From JAGLQA01 sp023135565 (GTDB lineage Bacteria; Acidobacteriota; Aminicenantia; UBA2199): DNA of 27,396 nt. A program made the translations under genes and the position numbers. The notes under the pieces were generated by a model that worked only from the letters and a program-made list of their open reading frames with translations, searched no databases and had not been told where the DNA came from. The stretch spans positions 1 through 27,396 of the forward strand of contig DAOWCY010000086.1 in assembly GCA_030639305.1 (NCBI GenBank), given 5' to 3'. This document shows, piece by piece, positions 1 through 6,357 of the stretch (position 1 is its first letter; each line of letters opens with the position of its first letter).

Positions 1-386
1 CACGACTTTTTACGAGGCCATCAAAACTGAATAGTTACGTTTTCGGGGCTTGCCTAAAATAGGAAAATTTGTTAATATCACACCTTAATAATATAGTATA
101 TATAATAATGGTAAAGTAACACGGAAGACAAAGCCAAAGTAACAGCGGACACAACCCACTTAAAAAAAGAAATCTACCCCCGGAAAGAAGCAGCCGCCGG
201 AATCAAGGAACTGCTGAAAAGCGAAATTCAAAGCTTTTGTAGTGTGCTTCTCGCTTTTTTAAACAAAAGTTTTGTTCAAACTTTTTCAAAAGTTTGGCCC
301 CCGGCAGGGCCGCCGGAGGCAAGTCTGTTTTAGATTTTTCCAGAACTGAACACTTACAAAAATTATTTTATCAGGTTTGATAGGTC
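1..386. other. Gene-poor 3' flank with repeat copies and a possible gene remnant
   Basis: No intact gene is visible here. Positions 23-38 carry an end motif (ACTGAATAGTTAC) matching one terminus of the palindromic repeat described at 6091-6238, so another copy probably ends here from the left. Between 115 and 333 a plus-strand frame without a start codon stays open. Its first part reads like a lysine- and alanine-rich helical C-terminus (for example KEAAAGIKELLK), and it then runs into the repeat copy at 222-357. This may be the tail of a truncated gene. I do not recognise a family. Confidence 0.35.
222..357 (-). repeat. Dispersed palindromic repeat, copy 1 (3' of the histidine kinase gene)
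   Basis: Reverse-complement copy of the element at 6091-6238. It shares the CAAACTTTT-TC-AAAAGTTTG hairpin, the AACAAAA-G-TTTTGTT palindrome, the GCCGCCGGAGGCAAG core and the TGTTTTAGATTTT arm. One end (GAACTGAACACTTAC) is kept; the other terminus is not recognisable. It begins 30 bp beyond the stop of the minus-strand kinase gene, so it would lie in the 3' end of that transcript. Confidence 0.75.
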
Positions 387-1676
387 TCAGGAGACTACCG
401 GCAGCGCTAGTTCGATAGTAAATGTAGAACCCCGGCCTACTTCACTTTCCACTTCGATCTTCCCCGACATCATGGCGGCCAATCCCCTGGCAACGGCCAG
501 ACCTAACCCGGTGCCGCCGTATCTCCGGGTAGCAGACCCGTCAACCTGGGTAAAAGGAGAAAAAATCATTTCCTGCTTTTCCGGGGAAATACCGATTCCC
601 GTATCCGCCACTTTTACCATGAAAACACCTTTATCATGATTATAAGAAGCAGCAGCGGTAATACTGCCCTGTTCGGTGAACTTGAACGCATTACTTATCA
701 TTTCACAAATCACCCGCTCCACCCTCGTCCTGTCACCCAAAACAACCGGGGGAATAGATTTGTCGATATTCATACTAAAGTCGATCCCTTTTCCTTCAGC
801 CTGTAGTAAAAATCTTTCGCCCATACCAACCAACAATTCCCGCGGATAAAACTTTTCCTCTTCTAAGTTCAGCCGGCTTGCCGCAATCTCCGCCAGGTCG
901 AGGATACCGCTGAGAATAGACAACAGTTTGTTACCGGAATCGTCGACCAATCCCAGGATTTCTTTTCTTTCCGGGTCCGCTTCATCATGCAGCAGGATTT
1001 CGACAAAGCCGAGGACGGCATTCAGGGGAGTTCTTAATTCATGGCCCATGTTGGCCAGGAATTCACTTTTAGCTTTATCCGCGGTCTCGACCCTTTCTTT
1101 AGCTTCACGCAGTTCTTTCTCGATTTTTTTACGCTCGGCGATCTCTTTCTCCAATGCGATATTCTTTTCATTTATTTCATCGATATATTCATTGCTGATG
1201 ATGGCCAGGGAAAAAAGAACACCCAATTGACTGAGAGCAGTTCTCTCCTTTTGCAGTACAGCATGTTCTCTTGTATCATATAGGTTGCAGGTGCCGAAAG
1301 CTTTCCCCTTGCTGAAAAGGGGCACCCAGACGATGGTTTGTACTTCGAATTTTTTTAATATATGATGCCAGGGCGCCAGGCGGGGTTCGGACAGGACATC
1401 TGTTCTGACAATGAGTCTCCCCTCTCCTAGGGAAATGCCCGACGGGCTGGAAAGCACCGGGGCCGGCACCTCGTGCACCATAGCCGGGTAAGCTTCGGGG
1501 AGATCGTAGGCGGCAAACAGGCTGCCTGTTTCCTCTTCGCCTACCAATATAATAGAACCGAATCGAAAATCGAAATTGCCGCATATCACCTTAAGCACTT
1601 CGCGGCTGTAGTCTTTGGGCTTCAGCCGGATATCGATGCGGGTGATCTCTTTATAAATCGCCGTGACAGTTTTCAT
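387..1676 (-). CDS. Soluble GAF-domain sensor histidine kinase
   Basis: 429 aa. A GAF-like sensor region (about residues 20-160) is followed by a charged coiled-coil linker (about 162-205), a HisKA dimerisation/phosphoacceptor domain with FLANMGHELRTPLN (His212 is the predicted phosphorylation site), and a HATPase_c domain with the N box around Asn329, the G1 box VADTGIGIS (about 357-364) and the G2 box GGTGLGLAV (about 387-395). There is no transmembrane segment, signal peptide or receiver domain, so it should sense a cytoplasmic ligand or redox cue and pass phosphate to a regulator encoded elsewhere. GAGG lies upstream of the ATG. It starts 34 bp after the stop of the flavin oxidoreductase gene on the same strand, which suggests co-transcription. 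The kinase call is secure; the signal and partner are unknown. Confidence 0.93.
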   Translation of the reverse strand: MKTVTAIYKEITRIDIRLKPKDYSREVLKVICGNFDFRFGSIILVGEEETGSLFAAYDLPEAYPAMVHEVPAPVLSSPSGISLGEGRLIVRTDVLSEPRLAPWHHILKKFEVQTIVWVPLFSKGKAFGTCNLYDTREHAVLQKERTALSQLGVLFSLAIISNEYIDEINEKNIALEKEIAERKKIEKELREAKERVETADKAKSEFLANMGHELRTPLNAVLGFVEILLHDEADPERKEILGLVDDSGNKLLSILSGILDLAEIAASRLNLEEEKFYPRELLVGMGERFLLQAEGKGIDFSMNIDKSIPPVVLGDRTRVERVICEMISNAFKFTEQGSITAAASYNHDKGVFMVKVADTGIGISPEKQEMIFSPFTQVDGSATRRYGGTGLGLAVARGLAAMMSGKIEVESEVGRGSTFTIELALPVVS

Positions 1677-1710
1677 CTTTCAACCTCACTTTATTAATAC
1701 CTCAATCCAA

Positions 1711-2874
1711 TCAGGCAGAGGCAGCCGGTTTCTTGTAGTCGGGGTTAACCGCGCAGTAAACTTCCGGGTCGCCGGTAGTCCAGAAAGTACAGTTGTTGCA
1801 GTGTTTGCATTTCATGATCCCTGCTTCGCGTCCTTCAGCGGTTTTTCTCACGATGGCCGGGTCCGCCATCTGCGCCCGCCCCATAGCGATCAGACCGGCT
1901 TTGCCTGAAGCGAGGATCGACTCCGCGGTCTCTATGGTTAAAATAGATCCCACCGCGCAAACCGGTACCGAGGTGAACTGCTTAATTTGGGCCGCCATAT
2001 CTACATGCGGCGTTTCGCCCATGTCTTTGGGGGGGACGATATGTGCCATGGATTCGTATACCCCGGCGGTGGTATTGAGCATCTGCATACCGGCTTTCTC
2101 GAACATAGGCACTAATTCTTTAAAATCGTCCGGTCTTAAACCGCCTTCGACGAACTCATCACCGCTGACCCTTAAGCCCACCGCGGCCGGGTCTTTCAGC
2201 CGGGAACGGATGCCTGCGAGGATCTCTACTACTAACCGGGCGCGGTTTTCCGCACTGCCGCCGTAGTTATCTTCCCGTTTGTTGGAATAGGGAGAGAGGA
2301 ATTCGTTCAACAAGTACCCGTTGCAGGCATGTATTTCCACCACATCGACGCCTGCTTTAACCGCACGAAGGGCCGCGGCTATAAAGGCTTCGCGCATCAT
2401 TTCGATATCTTCTAAGGTCATTTCCCGGACTTTGTATTCCGGGTCGTACTGGGACATCACCGGGCAAGGAATGGCGCTGGGGGCCATCAATACATCCCCG
2501 GAAGCAGAGGTGGAAGACTGCCGTCCATAATGAACGATCTGTATGCCCGCTTTGGCGCCTGTTTTTTTCACAGCGGCGAAAAGTTTTTTCAGCCCGGGTA
2601 TACACTTATCGCTGCTTACCGACATCACCCTGTCGAAGGGTATACCGTCGTCGGTGACCGTGGCGGCGCCTGTAAAAATTAACCCGCAGCCGCCTTCTGC
2701 CAGGTCGGTATAGTACTTCATCAGTTTATCCGATACCGTGCCGTCGGTATTGGCGTAATTAAGCACCCAGGCAGGGAATACCACCCGGTTGGGCAGTGTG
2801 ACCGATCCGATCTTACATTCGCTAAACACGTGAGGGAATTTCCCTCTTTCATTTTTGACTTTCGTTTCATTCAT
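1711..2874 (-). CDS. Old Yellow Enzyme-family NADH:flavin oxidoreductase (single TIM-barrel form)
   Basis: 387 aa. FMN-dependent TIM barrel of the OYE / 2,4-dienoyl-CoA reductase family, which uses NAD(P)H to reduce activated C=C bonds or related substrates. Visible signatures are VHYGRQ (about 114-119), the active-site block with His182, HACNGYLLNEFLSP and DNYGGSAENRAR, and the phosphate-binding GRAQMADP (about 332-339). Near the C-terminus Cys356, Cys359, Cys362 and Cys374 followed by AVNP resemble the [4Fe-4S] ligands of dienoyl-CoA reductase, but the second gap is CxxC rather than the usual CxxxC. The C-terminal flavodoxin/NAD-binding half of the long enzymes is absent. AAGGAG precedes the ATG. 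It is first in a likely operon with the histidine kinase. The substrate cannot be read from the sequence. Confidence 0.92.
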   Translation of the reverse strand: MNETKVKNERGKFPHVFSECKIGSVTLPNRVVFPAWVLNYANTDGTVSDKLMKYYTDLAEGGCGLIFTGAATVTDDGIPFDRVMSVSSDKCIPGLKKLFAAVKKTGAKAGIQIVHYGRQSSTSASGDVLMAPSAIPCPVMSQYDPEYKVREMTLEDIEMMREAFIAAALRAVKAGVDVVEIHACNGYLLNEFLSPYSNKREDNYGGSAENRARLVVEILAGIRSRLKDPAAVGLRVSGDEFVEGGLRPDDFKELVPMFEKAGMQMLNTTAGVYESMAHIVPPKDMGETPHVDMAAQIKQFTSVPVCAVGSILTIETAESILASGKAGLIAMGRAQMADPAIVRKTAEGREAGIMKCKHCNNCTFWTTGDPEVYCAVNPDYKKPAASA

Positions 2875-3163
2875 GCTGCACTCCTTAAATTTTCCTGCTG
2901 TAATAATAGCATTCAGTCATTAGCGTTCAACTGTCACCCCCAGGCATGGCCATTTTTTTTTCTCCTGGAGGAGGGGCAAGGTTTCGACCGACTGCTAAAA
3001 AAACCAACAGTTAGTTTACCGTTACAATAATAATATAATAATATTCTTTTTTCAAGTCCCCTGTAAAAAAAAACAGGAAAAAAATCCGCCATGATAAATT
3101 AAAAAAAATCCTATAACAAACATTTGATACCGGCAGTTTTAATTTAAAATATACATTTTTTTC
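2875..3163. other. Divergent intergenic region
   Basis: This stretch separates the minus-strand oxidoreductase operon from the plus-strand lipoprotein unit. It contains the minus-strand promoter at 3027-3055 and an A/T-rich tract at about 3060-3160. The minus-strand leader includes an AGGAG followed by ATG and a nine-codon open frame (M-A-M-P-G-G-D-S-stop), which could be a leader peptide but is too short to judge. No RNA gene or riboswitch is recognised. Confidence 0.4.
3027..3055 (-). promoter_or_regulatory. Sigma-70-type promoter of the oxidoreductase-kinase operon
   Basis: On the minus strand TTGAAA (3055-3050) and TATTAT (3032-3027) are separated by 17 bp. It would give a leader of about 145 nt before the oxidoreductase ATG. 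The surroundings are A/T-rich, so chance matches are possible. Confidence 0.5.
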
Positions 3164-3192
3164 TTGATTTATTGCAAAGATTAGATTATAAT
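3164..3192 (+). promoter_or_regulatory. Sigma-70-type promoter upstream of the lipoprotein unit
   Basis: TTGATT (3164-3169), a 17-bp spacer and a perfect TATAAT (3187-3192). The -10 box is only 5 bp from the ATG at 3198, the same geometry as the lepB and DUF1703 genes of this window. The transcript would therefore either start leaderless at 3198 or carry a leader of about 256 nt to the lipoprotein start at 3454. Confidence 0.7.
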
Positions 3193-3197
3193 AGCCT

Positions 3198-3464
3198 ATG
3201 AATAATTACCGGGACAGTTTAGGCGCATACATGGCGGTATCTACCAACATGATTCGTATAATTTCACACCCCACCTTTAGATGGGTTCATTTTTCAAGCG
3301 GAGGTTTAAAAATGGTCACGATTTTTAGAGGCATAATGTTGCTTAATAGGACTTTAGACGGATTGACAGCGGTAATCACAGCCACTTGTATGAAAGATGT
3401 GGGTTGTATAAAAATCTATATGATAACCAATTCAAGATTAAAAGAGGTGAAACATGAAAAATAA
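3198..3464 (+). CDS. Doubtful small ORF ahead of the lipoprotein gene
   Basis: 88 codons with no recognisable family. In favour: its ATG lies 5 bp after a perfect -10 box, as in other apparently leaderless genes here; an internal in-frame ATG at 3312 has GGAGG seven bases upstream (a 50-aa product); and its stop overlaps the start of the lipoprotein gene by 11 bp, which would allow translational coupling. Against: the composition does not look like a folded protein. It may be a leader ORF or non-coding 5' UTR. Confidence 0.3.
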   Translation: MNNYRDSLGAYMAVSTNMIRIISHPTFRWVHFSSGGLKMVTIFRGIMLLNRTLDGLTAVITATCMKDVGCIKIYMITNSRLKEVKHEK

Positions 3465-4593
3465 AATATTCCCGTTTCTAATTATAGCTACCGCCGTCCT
3501 GGTTATCCCCGGCTGGTTTACAGGCTGCGGCGATAGTTCTCAAAAATCGAAAGAAGCCCGGCAGATCAACCTGGAAGAAATTTTTAGAATATCGGGGGAA
3601 GACAAAGCTGAACGGTACTTTCTAAAAAATCCCATGAACATTAAAATCGATAAGGCCGGGAATATTTTCCTGTTGGATAAAGACCAAATACTGCTCTTCG
3701 ATTCCCAGGGGCAATTTTTGAAAAATCTACAAAAAAAAGGACAGGGTCCGGGAGAACTTCTTAATATCTCAAACTATCTACTTCAAGATAAGAGTATCCT
3801 GGTTCACGACCACAGCCCCAATAAGATTCTAAAAATAGATACAGCGGGAAATCTAATCGAAGAATTCCGCGTTTACGAAAACCTGTGGATCGATTTATTT
3901 TATGTCTCTAAAAATAAATTATATTTCCTGACCAATAAAGTAGAAGATACAAAAGGTAAAGGCAAGGTAATCGACATCGAGAGGCAATTGTTGTCTTTTC
4001 CTAAGGAAAAAGTTTCCCGCACCGAGAGCGCCGCGGAGCACATATTTAGTTTCCCGGTGAAGTCCTTTGTTTATAAAACGTCTACCGCTTTTTTTACAAT
4101 AAGATTAAACTCTTTGAAATCCTGCCAATTGAAAGATTCGTTGTTTTTTATTTCCCATGCCCAGGAGTACGAAATTAAGTTGATCGACATCGAAAAGAAA
4201 AAAATCGTAACCACGATTAAACGCCCCTATAAAAGAGTAGAAGTAACGAAGGAAACTGAAAAGTTCACGCCTTTCGGTCAATTCATGTATGACGGCCAGA
4301 TGTACCGTTCGCCCCGTTTAGAATATTTTAATGATATCCAATCGCTTCATTTTTATGACGAAAAACTGTGGGTATTCACGTCTACTGTCCATGAAAAAAA
4401 AGGCGTACGGGTTGACCGCTTTGATGAAAAAGGGAAATATATTGACAGTATATTCGTAAAGTTTCCCAACCGGGACACTCACTACCGGGTAGAGCCGTTA
4501 GTGACGGCATTGGCAAAGGGAGCTCTTTATATCATCGAAAAAGATAAAGACGATAACCGGTTCATCGTCAAATACCGAATAGTATCCCACTAA
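3454..4593 (+). CDS. 6-bladed beta-propeller lipoprotein
   Basis: 379 aa. The N-terminus has a type II signal peptide: KNK, a hydrophobic stretch and the lipobox-like FTGC with Cys25 as the predicted lipidated residue. The rest consists of repeated beta-blade signatures of the NHL-like 6-bladed beta-propeller family: IKIDKAGNIFLLDKDQ, ILLFDSQGQFLKNL, then the diagnostic GQGPGEL loop (about residues 98-104), KILKIDTAGNLIEEF and later VDRFDEKGKYIDSI. Such proteins are exported, usually to the outer or inner membrane surface, and probably bind ligands or scaffold other proteins; no catalytic site is seen. AGAGGTG precedes the ATG. Family-level confidence is good; the specific role is unknown. 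Confidence 0.85.
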   Translation: MKNKIFPFLIIATAVLVIPGWFTGCGDSSQKSKEARQINLEEIFRISGEDKAERYFLKNPMNIKIDKAGNIFLLDKDQILLFDSQGQFLKNLQKKGQGPGELLNISNYLLQDKSILVHDHSPNKILKIDTAGNLIEEFRVYENLWIDLFYVSKNKLYFLTNKVEDTKGKGKVIDIERQLLSFPKEKVSRTESAAEHIFSFPVKSFVYKTSTAFFTIRLNSLKSCQLKDSLFFISHAQEYEIKLIDIEKKKIVTTIKRPYKRVEVTKETEKFTPFGQFMYDGQMYRSPRLEYFNDIQSLHFYDEKLWVFTSTVHEKKGVRVDRFDEKGKYIDSIFVKFPNRDTHYRVEPLVTALAKGALYIIEKDKDDNRFIVKYRIVSH

Positions 4594-4600
4594 CTACCAA

Positions 4601-4718
4601 CTTGCCTCCGGCGGCCAGGGGGCGCTTTTGGAAAACTGCCCCCTGGACCCCCGCAAAACTTTTGTTGAGCGATAAGCTTTTTTGTCCTAAGAAACGCCCC
4701 TCATTGGCTCCCCACACC
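4601..4718 (+). repeat. Dispersed palindromic repeat, copy 2 (3' of the lipoprotein gene)
   Basis: Begins with TTGCCTCCGGCGGCC. A perfect 9-bp inverted repeat follows, CCAGGGGGC (4615-4623) and GCCCCCTGG (4638-4646), then CCCGCAAAACTTTTG and a GAGCGATAAG ... CGCCCCTCATTGG tail shared with copy 4. Over the 42 bases after GAGCGATAAG, copies 2 and 4 differ at nine positions and all nine are transitions. The copy starts 7 bp after the lipoprotein stop. Confidence 0.75.
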
Positions 4719-4742
4719 ATGGAGCTGTTTGTTTGTTTTTTC

Positions 4743-4806
4743 TCAATATCTACCTCAACCTGAGCTCTCCCGATCTCCTCCTGAGACCTCTTGAGCTCCT
4801 CCTGGA
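4743..4806 (-). other. Pyrimidine-biased direct-repeat tract after the transporter gene
   Basis: The minus strand contains AGGAGGAGCTC and AGGAGGAGATC about 20 bp apart within a purine-rich run, directly after the transporter stop. Read in one minus-strand frame it gives a charged helical sequence (QEELKRSQEEIGRAQ) that continues through repeat copy 2, but no start codon precedes it. It is either a coding remnant or simple purine bias. Confidence 0.3.
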
Positions 4807-6003
4807 TTATATCAGCAACCCCGCAAAAGCCGCGGTCATCATTGTCGCCAGGAATCCGGCGGCTAAAGCTTTAATCGCCAACCTCGATACCACGGACTTT
4901 TTAGCAGGCACCAACGTGCCGATGCCGCCGATCAATATAGCAACACTACCGAAATGAGTAAATCCACACAATGCATAGGTAGTAATCGCAATAGTTCGGG
5001 GCGAAAGCGTCTGCTCGACAATATGAGGCTGCAATTTCAAATAAGCCAAAAATTCGGTAAAAATAGTTTTAATACCCAATAATTGCCCTACTTCAACCGC
5101 TTCTCCTACGGGGACACCGACGAGAAAAGCAAAGGGCGCAAGAACATAACCCATCAGCTTCTCTAAAGTGATGCCCGTAATACCTACCACATCGTTCAAA
5201 AGATATATGATCGAGATAAAAGCAAGCAGCATAGCCCCAATCTGCAGCACTAAGTTCAACCCCTGGGAAGTGCCGTTGGCCGCGGCTTCGATGATGGTTT
5301 TTTCCTTTTTCTCTAATTGTATGGTTTCTAAGGGGTCGCTGTCGCCTTCTTCCGTGTCGGGAAAAATAATCTTGGAAAGCAGGATGGCGGCGGGGGCGCA
5401 CATCAAAGAAGCTGTAAGCAAATGCCCGGCTTCAGCGCCGAAATTGATATAAGCAGCCATCACACTGCCGGCTATGGTAGACATAAAAGTAACCATAATC
5501 GTAAAAAGCCGGGAATCATTCATTTTACCGATATATTCTTTGACCCCGGTGACAGTCTCGATGCCCATAAAAATCAGCAGCGAAGAAACAAAAGCTTCTA
5601 TACCGGTGATTTTGAGAGTTTTGTAAAATACCCGGGCAAAGAGTTTGACGATCACCTGGATCACCCCGAGATAGACCAGGATGCCCATCAAAGCCGATAC
5701 GAAAATGATCACGGGCAGCGCCTGGAAAGCTAAACCGGCACCGATATCCGGCGAGTCCACTAAACTGCCGAATAATAACTTAGCGCCCTGGTCGCTGTAA
5801 CTCAATAACTTGACAAAAAATTGGTTGACTGCTTTAAAAATCACGATTCCTACCGGTGTTTTTAACATCAAAGCAGCAATTATAAATTGCAGCGCCAGCC
5901 CGGTAATCACGGTTTTGTAGGGGATTTTTTTGCGGTTATTGGATAAAAGATAAGCAATCATTAAAAAAAAGATAATGCCGATTATTCCTACAAAGCGATA
6001 CAT
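4807..6003 (-). CDS. Concentrative nucleoside transporter (CNT/NupC family)
   Basis: 398 aa integral membrane protein that would import nucleosides by cation symport. The N-terminus carries hydrophobic helices (FVGIIGIIFFLMIAYLL and onward). The conserved CNT core includes the gate region ALPVIIFVSALMGILVYLGV and the C-terminal signature with ITTYALCGFTHFGS, IGGIGTLVP and AIKALAAGFLA. The canonical QSE(N/A)P-type loop of helix TM4 reads MGIETVTGVKEY, so the specificity may be atypical. I chose the ATG at 6003 because AGGAGG lies 6 nt upstream. A TTG seven codons earlier is in frame but has no ribosome-binding site. It appears monocistronic with its own promoter at 6045-6073. Confidence 0.9.
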   Translation of the reverse strand: MYRFVGIIGIIFFLMIAYLLSNNRKKIPYKTVITGLALQFIIAALMLKTPVGIVIFKAVNQFFVKLLSYSDQGAKLLFGSLVDSPDIGAGLAFQALPVIIFVSALMGILVYLGVIQVIVKLFARVFYKTLKITGIEAFVSSLLIFMGIETVTGVKEYIGKMNDSRLFTIMVTFMSTIAGSVMAAYINFGAEAGHLLTASLMCAPAAILLSKIIFPDTEEGDSDPLETIQLEKKEKTIIEAAANGTSQGLNLVLQIGAMLLAFISIIYLLNDVVGITGITLEKLMGYVLAPFAFLVGVPVGEAVEVGQLLGIKTIFTEFLAYLKLQPHIVEQTLSPRTIAITTYALCGFTHFGSVAILIGGIGTLVPAKKSVVSRLAIKALAAGFLATMMTAAFAGLLI

Positions 6004-6044
6004 GTTCGTCCTCCTGGAAAACAAATTCGCGAATTAAAAAATCC

Positions 6045-6073
6045 ATTTTATCACCCGCGGCAGAGAATGTCAA
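6045..6073 (-). promoter_or_regulatory. Strong sigma-70-type promoter of the nucleoside transporter gene
   Basis: Minus strand: perfect TTGACA (6073-6068), 17-bp spacer, TAAAAT (6050-6045). It gives a short leader of about 35 nt that contains the AGGAGG site. Confidence 0.75.
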
Positions 6074-6090
6074 AAAGCACAGTCGGAACT

Positions 6091-6238
6091 GTAACTATTC
6101 AGTTCCGGTAAAATCTAAAACAGACTTGCCTCCGGGGGCCAAACTTTTGAAAAAGTTTGAACAAAACTTTTGTTTAAAAAAGCGAAAAGCCCCCTATAAA
6201 AGCTTTGAATTTTTCTTTTTCCAAAACTGAACACTTAC
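6091..6238 (+). repeat. Dispersed palindromic repeat, copy 3, with terminal inverted repeats (MITE-like)
   Basis: The left end reads GTAACTATTCAGTTCCGG. The right end, reverse-complemented, reads GTAAGTGTTCAGTTTTGG, so the element is bounded by imperfect inverted repeats about 148 bp apart. Inside are GACTTGCCTCCGGGGGCC, the hairpin CAAACTTTTGAAAAAGTTTG and ACAAAACTTTTGT. It lies between the divergent transporter and NTPase operon promoters. No transposase is encoded, so if mobile it would be moved in trans. Confidence 0.7.
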
Positions 6239-6249
6239 TCGGAACTTCC

Positions 6250-6278
6250 TTGACTATTAACTTTATTAGTGCTAAACT
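6250..6278 (+). promoter_or_regulatory. Sigma-70-type promoter of the NTPase/NTPase-kinase operon
   Basis: TTGACT (6250-6255), 17-bp spacer, TAAACT (6273-6278), 12 bp beyond the end of repeat copy 3. Predicted leader of about 70 nt. An AGGAGG at 6301-6306 lies in this leader but no start codon follows it at a useful distance. Confidence 0.65.
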
Positions 6279-6357
6279 GTGTTTTTAAGAAATCCAACAC
6301 AGGAGGTCCGGGTTTATAAAGCAGGGCTAATAAAAATTTAACGACTCAATAGTGGAA

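Noticed and set aside
2875..3026. FMN riboswitch in the leader of the flavin oxidoreductase gene
   Set aside because: None of the conserved RFN-element helices is recognisable, and the leader is A/T-rich with only a simple hairpin.
5995..6024. Upstream start of the transporter at 6024
   Set aside because: It is a TTG codon with no ribosome-binding site, and AGGAGG would lie inside the coding region; the ATG at 6003 is well placed.
6301..6330. AGGAGG in the NTPase operon leader suggesting another gene start
   Set aside because: No ATG, GTG or TTG lies within a usable distance, and the frame of the NTPase gene has a stop at 6331-6333.
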